A stretch of DNA of 64,000 nt, from positions 36,592,563 to 36,656,562 of the forward strand of contig NC_088100.1 in the NCBI RefSeq assembly GCF_036370855.1, in the 5' to 3' direction. A program made the position numbers and the translations under genes. The notes beneath the pieces are model-generated. The model ran no database searches, was not told where the DNA came from, and saw nothing but the letters and a program-made list of their open reading frames with translations. The stretch comes from Dromaius novaehollandiae. Lineage: Eukaryota > Chordata > Aves > Casuariiformes > Dromaiidae. Shown here piece by piece: positions 1 through 15,000 of this stretch (within the stretch, counting starts at the first letter, position 1; the number at the start of each line of letters is the position of its first letter).

Positions 1-3000
1 TATCTACAAGAAGATTTTCCCCTGTGGGTACAGCATGTCCCATTTCCTAAAATTCTGCTATCTTTTTGCAGAAGGGAAATATGAATAAAACATGTTTGTG
101 GTGCTTTTCTTTACCTTATATCCATATACACAATTTGCATGAAGGGCTATGTTTCAAAAGAGCCTCTACATCTTTGAAAGCCACCTATGCTTTCAGTTGC
201 AGCTTCTTTGTACACACACAAAAGGGTTACTGCTTGTCAAGTTGTTCAGGCTACTTTGGTGTGTAACTCCTACATGTAATTATTTAATTTTCACACATGT
301 GCAACTACAGGAGGAAGACTGTATACACATCTATGTTCACAGAACTGGACTCCTCCTTTAGGTTCCCATTTGCACTTCAAAATCAATCATACTAAGGAAT
401 CTTCAAGTGTGATTCACAGGGAACCTAGACTATGATTCACACCACACCTAGAGTGGGATTTGTCTCCCATCACTTTAGCTGTCCACAAGCTCATCACCTC
501 GACTAAGCTAGCCTTCTCCATTCCCTCACAACTCAAAGGAGTGGTAGGTATCTTTCTACTCATTGATTCATCAGCATCTTCTACTTTAAGATGGGCTGAA
601 TCACTTTCTGGATGTATCTGTCTCTCTAAACTGGTTATACCAGGAGCACAGATCACTTTTTTAGACTAAACAGCTAACTCCAAAGCAATTAAAGTTAGGA
701 CAGGTGAGTCTCACCTCCAGTTGAACTGTTCTTCAGTACAGGTATTGTTTTTATGTTGGGCATGAAACTATGGCATATATCCCAGGGAACTTGGGCAGAG
801 TAACATGTCTCCAAGAGATGAGACTCCAAGAGTCCTAGGTGTTAATCTCTATTCCAACACTGTTTATACACTTACAATTAAAAAGCTATTGGATATAATG
901 TTCGAATAGTGTAGGAGGGGCAACTCTCTCCCAGACTGTGGCTCTCATCATTACCCACCAGTGTCAGGTCCCTTCTTCACATTGTCCCACAAGGCTTCCC
1001 CTTCTGGCTATACAATGGTTCAGTTTCAGCAGAAGACTGGAGACAGCATTCGCTCACCATGGTCACTGGCTCGGCAGCAAAGCTGCTTTTCATTTGCAAG
1101 GAGCCTTGAACTTCATTCTCCCACAACCTGGCTGAGAGCTAAATTATTACATAAAGTAAAAGCACCTCTATTACTCCTACTACAAGAACATTAGCTTCCT
1201 ATCCAAAGGTTCATCACTTGAGTGCATGAAACAGTTTCAAGCTGCAAATCCCACTCTCACCTAAGCATCCAGAGGATGGGGAGGGAGAACATAGTTCTGT
1301 TTCCATGACTAGCAGGTTTCAATGTAGACCACCTATCACTAAAACCAATCCTAGATGCCTAAGACACCTATTAAATTCAGAAGGAAATTATGCACTTAAC
1401 ATGAGTTTACAAATTATATTCTCAAAACAGATACTTAGACTTGGGCCCAGTGTAATACATGATACAGATTTTGAGTGCCTGGCCTGTTCCTGAGCTGCTG
1501 AATACATTTCCCTAGAGTCTGGAGACACATTGTATGGATATCAGACAGGTGTCGATGCCCTCTTTTACAGACAGTAAGTGCAATATCCACACAAGAAGCT
1601 GTAGCAGCCATATTTTCAGTGAATTGACTTTGGTAGCTAGATAGAGATCATTAAAAATTCTTTAAAAGTATTTTTGAGTAGGTAATCTACTGACCTTTGA
1701 ATATTTAAAAAGGAATTTTGTTTATTCATGCCAAAAAAGAAGTGTAAGCATCCAAACTGAGGATTATTTATTCACTGCTCTGCAACAGACTCATACCATG
1801 CAAATGAATGTTTGCTTTTTAATTTAAACAGCATCATTTTTAAGAAAAGAATTCAAAGGGGCTATTGGCTGGAGGTGGCAGAGGGAGTGAAAATAATTTT
1901 GATCACTCTTCCAGACAGCCTACAGGCAAAGATTCATGACAGAGGCCTACAAAAAGGTGATAATAAACGCCCACAAAAGCCAGGTGTTAGACTCGTACTA
2001 CAATCCAAGGGAAACTGGGGGGGTGGAGAAGATTAAGGCATAAAATAATCTTGAACACGGATAACACTTTTGAGGAGCCTGCTGCACCAGATGCAAGGTT
2101 TTCTTCCCTCCTGCCTGTGGGTATGCCTACAGCACCATTCAGCACAGTGGTACCCAAATTATCAAACTGGATGGTTTGCTGGAAACAGGGTAAGCACATT
2201 ATCATTACCACAGCCTAGATATTCTGCTTCCCAGCAAGCATGACTCCTGTATTATCCCGGCTATCTTGCTTCAAGAACCTGAGGCACTTCACCCAGGCTG
2301 TTCTGTACAACACTGCTTCGTGCCCTGTAGACAGACCTTAAATGTGACCAGAAGTACTACAGTCATAAGGGAAGGTGAAACCACACCGTTGAAGAATGAG
2401 ATATCAGTTCACCACAAATTTAGATTAAATAAAAGGGCAGGAAAGAGAAGAAAAGGATGCAGTAAACAAGCTGTACTCACAAGGGAAAACCTTCATGCAG
2501 CTACAGGCAAGGGCAGAACAAGCTTGAATCACAAGCTGTAAATGACACATTCACTTACCAAGTTCTCCTTCCTTGAACTTTCTCCTGCTCCTAGAAACTT
2601 GACATAACATCACTCTCATTAACCCAGAATACAGTTCAAGAATGATGAATAAAATGGAACAAACAAATAAATCTTTAATCCAAACATGCGAATTTGGAAA
2701 CCTACATATGAATAGCGTAAGGCAGCTGAAATCAGACACCTACACGTAGCTGGAAATCCCCGCAGGACAGCATTCCCAAACCTACAAGCTATAAAAGGTA
2801 AAATATATATCACTAAAGAAAAAGGAAAGTTTTCCATATTATGTACTCAGAAGATGAGAATTTCTTTTCAAAGGACTGAATATGCTTCTAGCACAAGGGG
2901 CACAACTCCTTTCAACTTCAGTAAGCAAAGCATTCATTTATGCCAAAACCTTTCATCTGTGAAGCAATTGCTTGAGTTATATAAAATGTTTGACTAAGGA

Positions 3001-6000
3001 TACAAAAGCACATGAATCCACATTCAATATCTGGGTGAGTACATTTGCTCATACAGATTGTATCCAGCAAACTCACTCCCTGCTTTTATAAATATCTAGA
3101 AAAGCAGTGTGCTTTTTCTAAGTTTATAACTTTAATATTCAAATAGCTTGTTTTGAAACTTCTGCTCCCAGTCATTAACACTTATGAAACTGGGTTGTTT
3201 GCATCCATCTAAGAGCTACAAAACTAAGCCAGCAAAGCCAGTCTTATATCCACCTAGCCAGAACATTACACCTGTATAAAAATAAAGACTCAATATACAT
3301 AGCCAATAAGAGAGGACCTACAGTTCTGAACAGACCAAATTTTTACATACAACAGATTTTTTTATTTATATTTAGTGTTTAATAATTTAGTTTATCTACC
3401 AAAACTAATGAACAGCATGCTTTATTTCAACATGGTTGCTGAGTTACAGGAGTCTACAGTATCACCTGGAACTAGTTCTACTTTGTGCAGCTTCATTATT
3501 AATAAGCTGTTCACCTGTGTAGGGGATGTGCGCCAGGTCTGTTTTTGAAACACGTTTATAGCTGTGGTCCGCATCCATGAAGATACAGACTTTACTGAAG
3601 CTGACACAACCATAAGAGTTCTCCTGAGAACACTTTCAACCTTTATGTTGGGCAAAACATGAACTACAGGATCTAGCTACACCAAAGGTAAAATATGTAA
3701 AACCAACCCAGGAATGGATATAATTGTTTTATCTAAAAGTGTTTCCATCTTCCTGCCTAAACCTCAGGAGAAAGATGTCGTCTATGTAATTTACAGAGTA
3801 AAATTTCTGAAATATGTTCTTCTTTCATACTGTGTTTCATGTTACTGCTCACTGAACAACAACACTAGTGCTTTTTCTAGTGCCAGCCTCAAAACTGACT
3901 TGGGGGGGGGAGATTATTTTTCCTTGAAAACACATGAAACAGGATTTTAATTTTTCACTGGCATTCTTGCTTTTGACTGATTCATTGTTGTACACAGATG
4001 CGTTTATAAGCAACTAAGAACAATGTTAAGCTTATTCAGAACTCAGCTTATCAAACCAGTTAATCCTAAAGCCATAGAGGAATGAGTACTGGGATTTAGA
4101 AAGCATAATGAAAGACTATTTTGATGAGTCCCAGCCAAAGTAGTTCTGAAGACCAGCAATCTAGGTGTTTTATTAAGACAACGAAACAGATAAAGAAAAG
4201 TTTACCTTCATAAATGTGAACACTAAAGCATTCCTTGAAGAGCTTAAAACTGTAGCTAACTGACTAGAGAATTTAACTGAAAATAAAATAACCTATGTTT
4301 ATATTTGGCATATGCTTTTACTAACAAGCATTCTATTTTATTAATAACAATTTTAGTTTACTACGGTTTACAACATATGGTACACAATTTTATTGTTTTA
4401 TATATTCTACTCTCCCATTCTGCTGTCAATTCACATTGACTTCAGTAAGAACTATGTCTGTACAATCAGATCAAATGGCTTATTGTATTCTTTTGGAAAT
4501 ACCCGTATGTGAAGAATCAAACAGTATTTCTATTAGTCACAGAGTTGACCATTTTTAATATATATTACAGATAGGATTCAACTCCACTTGCTACAACAAA
4601 AGTGACTTTAATTTACATATCTGATTATGGAGATGAATCTGACTCCATATAATTTAAACAACTATCAATTTCAAGCTATATTATGTCTTCCATAATGTTC
4701 AGAGTATTTAATGACTAGCCCTACTTTATTTGCAGTCGTTTCTTCTCTTTTCTAGCATTACTAAAACAATCACTTTGTTCTCTCTCAGTGCAAAAAACAG
4801 AAAAAAGGTAGAGAAACCAAACTCCATATCTCAAATGATGATCATCACCAAAACAGGTCATGTGTAGTATCAGATATGCCCCCTTTTGGACTACTAATTT
4901 CCTAAGAATTTTTGCTTGCAATGAAACAGAATGTAACACTCTAAAGAAAGAGATTTGGTACATTAAAGTAACGGTGTTTCTATTCTAATTAAATAACTCT
5001 ACTTCAAAACTGAGAATCAAATCATAAATGTATTCAACATCTAGGTCAAAAATGTCAAAAGTATCTAAATATCAACTACCTTAATAGCCCACATATATTT
5101 TCAAATGAAATTTAGAAGCTTAAATATCACTGACTATCAATGAGATGATTGAGGGCTCCGTAGGAAGATTTTGGTCCTTAAAAAGGCAGTATTATGGAAA
5201 ACCCCACTATGTAACTACCTGAAATTTTAGTAGCCAAATACCTTCAGGAATCCAGCTACTAGTAACAAAATATCCTTTGAAAATGTCATGTGAGAAAAAT
5301 GAACCTAGACTAACTCAGTAACCACGCTGTCTGAACAAACCAGATGTCAGACTTTTTCTTCTCTATGTAGTAAATTGTTTTACTTCTGTATGCAGGACAC
5401 AACTCTTTTCTATATAACAATATGAAGAAAGAAATCAAGTTATTTCTGCACATACTCTCCTGCATAAATACTGGGCTGGATTTTTAAAGATACGCAAGTG
5501 AATTTTGTCAGTCATTGATTTCAACAAGAATCAGATACCGAGACATCTTCTTTAATCCAGCCTTAAGAGCAACAGCTGGGATACAGGAAAACCATATTTG
5601 AATCCATGCTAAATTATCATTAGAAGAAGTGGAAAGAATAATAGGACATATTCAAACTATTCAGGAGGAAAATGAAGGTGCAGTTCAACTCTGAGTTGTG
5701 TTCTCCTGTCACTGCAAATTACATAACTAAGCAGCTTCTTCAACTGGAATTATTACTCTTGAATCAAAAAATCCTGATTTTTCAGATAAATTAATTTAAT
5801 TTAAAGTTAGATAGCTGTTTCCTAGCTTGTATTTTCTAGAGAAAAGGTAGACCTATCGGAGCGCCAGGAAGCTGCCTTTTCCATCCAGCAGACCAAGGGG
5901 GACTTATCTGCAATACACTCTTAATGGCTAGGAGAAGGAAAGGGGAGGGTAAGAGAGAAGCAGCAACAGTAACTTCTACAGATTCCCATGACAGGGCTTT

Positions 6001-9000
6001 TCTAACTTTATCATCTAAGAGTCAGCTGCCTACATGTCAGGAAGTCCCCTGGGCTCCTCTACAGTCAAAGGAGAGAAAGAGGCACCTCCAGAAGGCAATT
6101 CATCTCATCCTAAAGTGGATGTCTAAGACAGGTTCAATGAATCACTTTCTCATTTCATTTTTATCCTATGGCTATGAAGGGAAAGTGACAACTAATTTTT
6201 AGATGCCTGAGTTTGGTAAGATAGATCCTACTCTAGTGTCATTTTTCACTCTACTCTGAAACTTCACGTTTGGATTTTCTTCACCTTTGTGGTATTATTG
6301 TCTTTGGGTCTTGATTGCTTTTCTCATCACAGCTGCCAAACTTCACGATGCCTGACCACTCACTGGACTGAGCCAAAGCCCACTGAAAGATTCTGCTTGA
6401 GGTGAATGATCTCTGGATCAGACTTTAAGGAAAAATCAGCACAGGGGCAAAGGAGCTCATCAAGATTATTGAAGAACAGCGAGCAAGTCAGCTTACTCAG
6501 GTCTATGCAAAAAAAGTTTTCCCTTGAGTCTTTAAGAGAGGACCAACATACCGAGTAGCCCACTTTTGTCGAGAAGGTTATCAGTTACCGGCCCTGTTTT
6601 TCTCTACTTCATATCTTGTGCTGTTATACATAATTTGATAAACTGCACCAAAATTGCTCCATATGGTTGTCATTCACTTTTGTCCAGCAGAAAGGCCAAT
6701 GACAGGAGTAAGACTCTCTCGAAATCTGTATTGCAAGAGTCTTTCTGCACCTGTCTGATGGGGAAAGGACTTTCAGCTAGAATCCTAGAATCTCCTCCAT
6801 CTGGAGTTAATTCAAATTTTATCAGCTTTGGGCAACATATAAAAAGATTATTGTTTAAACATGTTCATGCTTACCATCAAGGCAAAATCACATGATTAAC
6901 TAAGTGATTCTTTTCTGCTCCCAACAAAAGTAGACTCAAGGGAACCAATAGATACTTTAAGATCAGATATATCTGCCTATGCATAGACTCCTATCTATCT
7001 GTCTGAATCTATGCGAGTTAAACATACAAATATGTACTTCATTAAATCAAACTTTGATGTTCTTTACATAATTCAATCAAAAACCAGCGATCTTTATCAC
7101 TTTCACATCAGAATTAATAGGATACAGACACAGTAAAAAATCATATTATTGGGATTTCATTATTATGCAGTGCCATGCATTTACTATTATAATGTAAAAT
7201 AACATAAATATTTAAATCTCTTGGTACAATATGGAAATTAACACCAAATGAAAAACTATTAGCATCAGGAAAGCAGTAAGTTACTTCTAAAACTATTCTG
7301 TCTTTCTCACATATGCAGCATAAATGGATGATTTAAATCTCAAATCAGACTCCCATTTTCCTACCAGTACTTTTGTAATGAACGTTTAGAGTTTAAGCCT
7401 AGTCAAATAACTGTGTGAAATGCTTCTTATGATGCATTACCCCTGCTCTCCTATATACATACATACAGCTATTACACTGCATAAAATTGAGAATAATTGC
7501 ACAAATCTTAAGCGCATGTTCACACATATACATACACATACTGAAACCCTTTCTACATAGCTGCTGTACAACGGTCCAAGCAAATAAAAAAAATATTCTG
7601 ATAATGAATTATCCACAAATAAAATTTACTATAAATTTTATGAATATATAGATGAACCACAGAATGGTATATACAGAATGCTAATCTCTGTGTTACCCAA
7701 GTACTAAAACTGGAAAGAGAATACAAGACCAGAGAAAACAGAAAAAGAACTTTTCTGTTCCATTATGGAGGGAGCATTTTTAGTGTGAAGGCTTGTTACA
7801 GTAGTTCAACATTAAATGTCACTCTATGCTATGTAGTTGAGTTATAAAACTCTGGTACAGCTTTTGTTCATGTCCTTTAGAATAGATACAACTGGGATGG
7901 CTCATCCAGCCTACATACCTCTCTCCAGCAGTAGCCAATAGCAATTATTTAGAGAAAATATAGAAATACAGAGACTGAATAGAGTAATTTGTCCATGCTG
8001 TACCTCCGAAGCAACTAGCAGAACTCTTGAGACTTCCTCCACAGGAGGTCATACCCAGACTCTATTCTCCACTAGTTTATCATAAAAGGAATTATGAACC
8101 CATTTAGGAATGCATTCATCCTAGAGTAAAGGTAGATAACAGGTGTGATGGATTCTGTATGTTTTGTTCAACCTTTGCTGTTTACTTCATGGTATTATAG
8201 CACTCCTTTTAAAAAGGGAATGAGTGGGTCAGGTGAACATGTTTGGAGAGGGAGATTGTTCCATCTCTGGCACACCACTGGGGGAGAGAAGACGGCAGGA
8301 GAGAAGAAGACAAGAATGAATGCTCAGAAAGAGAAGCCTGCAACACAGCAGAAAGACTGAGACCAAGTCTATGCTAGGCTGTCAGTTTAGAGCAGGAGTG
8401 TGCTTTAGAAGAAAATCTCTCAACTTCTCCACTTGGTTGTGCTCTGGTTCGCATTGTAGAACGCTCTCTGAGCATACTAACTGTATTCCTTTGGGGTGAA
8501 AATAAATTGAAAGATGCAAAACAGGAGTGCAACTCCAGTCTCAAAAGAGCATTCAGTCTATAGGACCATGCTGAGCACAGTTTGAAGCAAATGTGTATGG
8601 TGTGGGCACTGGGTCCTCAGCAGCAACTGTTCCACTCTACAGATAAGCCCCTAGAGGCGCCCACTAATTGACAAAGCATATATAGCCTGAAAGACTCCTG
8701 AGAGGAGCAGAGTCTGCCACAGCTAGCCCTCAAAGCAGACGGGATGACCAGAAAGGACTATATAGGGTGTGCTACAACCCAGAAAGCCACCGAGTTGACT
8801 GAATCTATGCTTGGAAGCATGGACCTGCCTTCAACAATGCAGTGGGAACAGGAAGATATTTTTATAAACCATCTTTTTCTATTGTGCTTTGTCTGGTCAC
8901 TTTATTTCATTAAAAATATATATATCTCTATTTTTATTCTCAAAAACCTGTGTTTTTGAGTTTAAAAGCCATCTTGGCCTCTGGGGGAGCTCACTATAAA

Positions 9001-12000
9001 GAAAAATTCTAGGCAGATCCATCCCAAAGCTCTAGCCAGATCCAGATCCCATTACAAAGATTCATAAAGCAACTTTTAAATAATGAACCATGTAATCCAA
9101 TTCTGACAATATTTATGACTGCAGTCCTAAACATTGAGTAATTGAACCATTCCTTTTTATCAGGGGAATGAGAGCATAATCCATACTTACACTTTGTCTG
9201 TGGATTGTTGCTAGTCTTCCCTCAGGAAACTGGGATGATGCTTACTACAGCCATACATGATTGACATTACTGAAATACAGCCCACAAAATGCTGCATCAC
9301 CATCTACAGCACAGAGAAACTCACTGTATCACATGTGATCAAACACTGTACTGAAAAGACATACCATAAAATGTCCATTTGACCTCCCCAGAAGCATTAA
9401 CATTAAAAAAATGCTGAACTAATATCAAATGACTTCTGCTTTTTATTTCTTGAAATGTTAAAATGTTGTTTGGAAGGAAACAGGCAGATATGAGTTACAG
9501 TGTAACAAGATACTATACATCAAAGATGCAAATATTTATTTTATTGTAATCCATCTCCTATTTATGGATTAAGTTGTTCAGGGAGCATGATAGATCTACA
9601 TCATCTTTCTGAAAGCCAATTTTGCATTTTGGTCTCTGGTTTAGATAACAGATAAAAATCACATATAACTCCCCAGTGAATACAGTAATGCAGATGCTGA
9701 ATCAGTTAGTTCAGGAAAAATCCTCATGAACTTACACAAACGTAAAAATTTCTTCCAAATCTATCTTTTGCCGATAAGACATAGACAATACATTGCTAGG
9801 CACTTTAGAAAAAACTTATTGCTCATTGTTGTTTTCTGTTGATTTTACTTCATGTGATCACATAACACCCTTTTTGGTAAGCTATACATGCATTTATAAA
9901 GCACTTTCAGAAGCAAGGATGAAAAGCACCAGCTAACTACCATCATTACCTCTGCAGAGGACTCAGAAAACATGCATCTTTTTGTCTGAGAGAAGCATGA
10001 ATTACATGCTGAGGCTATAGAAAGTAGCTTTAAAAAAAAATGTAAAGTCATTACTGAAAATTTGCATCTGATAAAATCATAGACACTGAGAAATTACACA
10101 CCCATATTTTGCAAGTAACACATACACTCAAATTTCTAGTGATGCTTAAATCACAGAAATCCTGCTAGAATCATTTTCAGAAACACAGTTGCCTCTCTTT
10201 CTCCAGCTTCTTTTAAGATAATTTTCACAAACAGTAATAACAATCATGTTCAAAACTCATTACTCTGGCCAATATAGGCAATCTTATGTCTTCAGGTCAT
10301 AATCCTGTACTGAAGGGTTATGAGAAGACTCTAAAGTGCAACTAGAACACCTAACAAAGCATTTTCCAGGGCTTACCAGCCCCTACCGGCCTTTCACCAG
10401 GCACAGTCCCCTGGGCTTTGACTAACTCTACCAACAGGGGACCTAGGTCTGCAATTACCTGTTCTCCACGCTAGAGTTTATTAGTGGATCACCTTAATAG
10501 CCTCTTGGTAGTAACAGGAGTAGTGGTTTTACAAATTCACATTGCCTCTGCCACGCTAAGAAGGCAGTGAAGCTGTATGTGTGTTACTGGCACAGTTCTT
10601 TGACCTGCTTCATTCCTATCAGTACATGACCCTGTATTTAATATGACTCTAAATTTGGAGTCATTTTCATGCAAGTTAGATAAAAAGTATGAGCATGTAA
10701 ACTGCAAACACTTTCACACAGATGGCAATGCAGTGAGAAATACTATTCCATTTCCCTATACAGAGAGAAGAAATGATAAATGTCAGACAAACCTGAGATA
10801 TTCTTCCTCCAAGGAAAAAGAAAAAAAGCAAAAAAAAAGTTAGAAACCAGCACTTAGATGGAAGCAACCCCCATTTTGGGACTCGTTATATAATCGCATT
10901 TATTATAAGCCAGTGGTTGATTCACTGGAATGTGTCACTCCAAAACACTACATTTTGCAATCTCTTGCTGCCATCTTATGCCGCTTTTTGTCACTGCACA
11001 ATCCATGACATATATCAAAAAATTTAAAGGAATTTCTCACCTGTATCATTCTGTTCGTAAGTGTTCGTCATCCTCTCGGCTCATTACTGACTGGCACTCA
11101 TTTCCGCACCCCCAATCCTGCAACAAAAAGTCGAACATTCCAAATTCTTTTTGAAGTTGAGGAAACCTGAGAACACCCAACACCCCTGAGAAGCCTGTTA
11201 GAGAGACTAATAACAAGCTCTGCCCTTCCACACTATTTCCTCAGTTGCTCACTGCTCTTCAAACATACTGCTCCATTTTCATTTGCACTGATTGATTCCG
11301 AGTTTCCCTTTGTGCAGCATTGTGCAGGGACTACAAAGCAAATGAAGATAGGCCTGTAGCCTGTCTTTTGTAACAAAGATGGCTATAAATGGTGACAACA
11401 GATTCACAGTACAGATTATCCATGTGAAAAGAATTTAGAGACTGTTGCTGTTTTAAACAGAGTTAAATGACAAAACACCAAAATGATTGAGGCATAAGCA
11501 AAATTAATGGTCTATAATGTGATCTTTTAAAGCAGTTTTTTTTCTCTCTCAAAAGCTACTCTAAATGACATTTTGGACATTTATGGGTGTATCCTTTCTT
11601 GAATTCCACATCAAATCTCTACAATTTACAGGTAAAGGAACACTGCTGTTTTTTGTTGTTCTTTTTTTAAATCAGCAAAACCAGAAAAGTCTCCCTAAAG
11701 TCTGAGAGTTAAACTGCATTTTCTCTTTTTCTTGTCCCATCAACTCTTATCAGATTTTCCAACAACCAAATTATTCCCCTAGCATTACCTGTACAAAACC
11801 ACTCCATTTTAGTTGTGTTGGATGTTGATGATTAGAATTTAGTAAAAGCATATCTTGTGGCTGATATATTAGGGAGAACAGATTCATTTTGCACTTTTTT
11901 TCTTCTCCCACTCAGTTGTCTTTTTGTGGTTGTTAGTGCTCTGATGAAAATTAAAATAGAGCTCAGCTTCTCAATACAACTAATGTAAACAAATCTTCCA

Positions 12001-15000
12001 ATTCACAGCAAATGCTGCAATCACATTTTATGCCACATAAACCCCATTTTCTTAAAATGTGTTGACTTCAAGCATTCCCAGCTATTGTAATCCCAAAGCA
12101 TAATGTTGCAAGACGACTAACATTTATATTGATTTTTCAATATGTGCTACAGTAACTCCTTTTTAAAGACACTTCAGTGATCATTCTAAATGACAGTGCA
12201 ATCAAACCAGAGCTGCATAGAAGTATTTCTGTGTTTGGCTTTTCCTAGCACTGGAGTAATTGCCGTATCTCACTTAATAACACATTCACGGGAGAATCAA
12301 CTAATGCAGTAGGACTCTACCATGAAGATCGAAAAGTAATATTATATTCTTCTGTGCTCAGTTTCCAGAAAGATATTAATGTAAGCTAGTATTTAAAAAA
12401 AAGAAAAAATAACAAATCAGTGTGATTTGCAGCATTCCTAGACTCTATTACATTATATGGCCCCTGTCGCAACTTTCTGCTCCTTGGCACACTCCAGTGT
12501 GGGGAAATCTAATCAGTTATTTATCCCAGCTTTCTACCTACTTGCAAGGAGAAAAGAGTGCAGAACCTGACCTTGAAATACTCCCAAAACATGCCAGATT
12601 GGTACAAACAGAACCATATGGTTAATCTTGCAATTATCTACTTTCTTCAGTACTTGTATAATTCCCTGTGGTCTGTATTTTTAAACATACAGGTCCTAAT
12701 TCACCTTTTCAGGTGCAAAACAGGGCGCCCACTGAAAACAAGGTATAGTAGAGTCATACTCAAGGTCATTAAAAATATTTGATTTTTTTAATTAAATCTT
12801 AGTTAATTAAAAATACCATTATTGCAAAAAAGAGGAAGACTAAAAACAGGAGAAAAGTAGCATGAATTAAGAAGGCCAACCTATTTCTCATCCGGTAACA
12901 CTGGTCTCCTGATAACTACAGGGAATGACAGTTAGCAGATATAACATAAGCTTCTGCTAATGTTAAAATGGAAAAAAACACTTGTTTTTTAACAAAATGT
13001 AATATGATATCCTTTCATGTGCTGAGGAGCACGGATGATTCAGATGACCATTGAACTTCAAGTGAGGTCTGTAGGCATTACACCACAGAGACCTACATAA
13101 AATAATTCGACAATTTAATTTCAGCTGAAAGCAAAAAGATACCCTAAATCAAAGATGATGCATTTGAAAGGCTGAAGAGTACTCTGCACATCCCCACCTA
13201 CGGGCAGAGCAAAGGGCCCAGGGTAAATTTAGGTAAAAAACATGTTTAAACAAGTATTTATTAATTTTATGTTCCTCAGGGTTACTAAGTACCATGCCAG
13301 CCTGCTCTGCTTCAGTGCTGCTTCACAACTGCTTAAAAGTTTCTTTACAAATCAGGCATCTCTGCTTCTGAACCAATTCTACAATCAATGGCAATATTGT
13401 AAATCTCCAGATTCATAGTCCAAGAATGCTTACAAATGCTCTTTAGATACAGCTTTGAGCAAATGGACCTCTTTCTACCTTGCTAGGATCACCTCCCTGA
13501 TATCTGTGCTCTGACATCTTTGTTTCTGTCACCCTTTATTCTGGCATTTGCTATGCATTGTCCTACTGTCTCTGCAGATCTTACCTGTTCCATTTTATTT
13601 CCTTGGCATGTGGGCATTGGACTTGTTAGGAAGCCCAAAGCTCTTCAAAAACATTTCTACATGCAGTTTTTCTTGTAAACATTTTGCCTTGGTCAATCTT
13701 TGAACTGTGATTTGTCTTTTCTCCTGCTGTATGACATATTTTCACCAACCGAGATTGCTCTTCCAATCGCAGTGGCTGTTTCAAGGCTATCTCAGACATC
13801 CCTGCAGAATTACTGAGATATTCTTTGTTAAAATCGCAGTTACGGAGGGATCTCTTCCCTGTGTTTATTTATTCTTCCCCAAGTCGCATTATACTACTTC
13901 TTCTATTTCAAACCCTAGTAAAAACTTCTCAAATAACTAAAAATAACATCGCAGAACTTCTAACTTTTCCATCTGTTGGGAGCTGCGTGGTTTGAGGACT
14001 GGTCAGTAAGCTACCTGGTCAAGGTACTGCAGTGACATGTAGCTGCTGTAAAAGGTATTTTCACTTGGGAGCCACCCTACTACTGTGCCAAGAGTGTTCC
14101 CTGGTACTCAGGGTGGCTTAAACACCCTTGCACAACAGGAAGAGCACCACTTCACTTGTGCTGTGTAGGGGAGTACCAGGCAGGTGCTCAGGACAGGAGC
14201 CACAGTCCCTTGCAGAGAACATACAGGTCCAGGGAGAAAAACTGTTGGTGGCAGGCACCTACCTTCGCACTCTGAACTGTCTTTTGTGCCAGAGAAACTG
14301 CCTTTAACAACATACATGAAAAATATTCAAGAAGAGGAATGTCAGGCAGCGAACATTGGTATGATCACTCTACAGGGCTGCACTGCACTGGGAGTGAGTC
14401 TAAGTCTCTAATATTAGGCTTAGCTTTTCATAGAGAATAGGATTAGGGTTTCTAGGGAAATTTGTCCTGAGGAAGGACATGAAGGAGACAGTGGTAACAC
14501 AGTAAACCCAGTCCTCCAAGGAATTCCAGGAATGGGGGGAAAAATCTGTAAAAGATAGAGAAGGTGAAAAATGAATTGGATGGATTGAGCAGAGCGAGCT
14601 GGGAAAAGGAGGGAAATAAAAGGATATGATTTAGCAAAAAAAACAGGGTCTTCAAGGGAACTTTAATCATGGCAAATCAGTACAATAACAGGTGAAAGTT
14701 TGTCTAAAATAGAAAGAAAACATTGATTTCTGTTCCTTTTCCAGTAACTCCTTATGTATGAAAAGAAAGTCTTGGTACAAAAGTTAGGGAGACGTTTATA
14801 ACATTGTCTCACTTTTTTAAGGTTGTCACTGTCACTGTCTGGTTCAAAGCCAATGATTTTTCTAATTTTCATTCCCCTGAGTACAAGTAAAAGCACATGT
14901 AGTCTCTTGCTGTCAACTGCACGGGTCTGACTCTTCCACTTGTGCTTTCTGTTCTCAACAAAATTCTTACATGCCATATTTTAGCTAATTTCTGAATTAT

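Noticed and set aside
414-656. Minus-strand 80-codon frame of fairly protein-like composition
   Set aside because: No recognised family, no supporting splice or polyA context, and repeat-like texture around it. Could be part of an old interspersed repeat.
7960-8090. Possible MIR-like relic
   Set aside because: Only loose resemblance to the SINE core (gagactgaatagagtaatttgtcc); weaker than the copy at 36868.
8130-8960. Possible old LTR (TGTGATGG-like start, TATATAG box, AATAAA)
   Set aside because: No paired LTR, no identifiable inverted ends or target duplication, and no gag/pol-like frame nearby; too little to call.
14663-14977. Minus-strand 104-codon open frame
   Set aside because: Single isolated frame with no domain and no conserved-looking motif, splice context or promoter; expected by chance in this length of AT-rich DNA.
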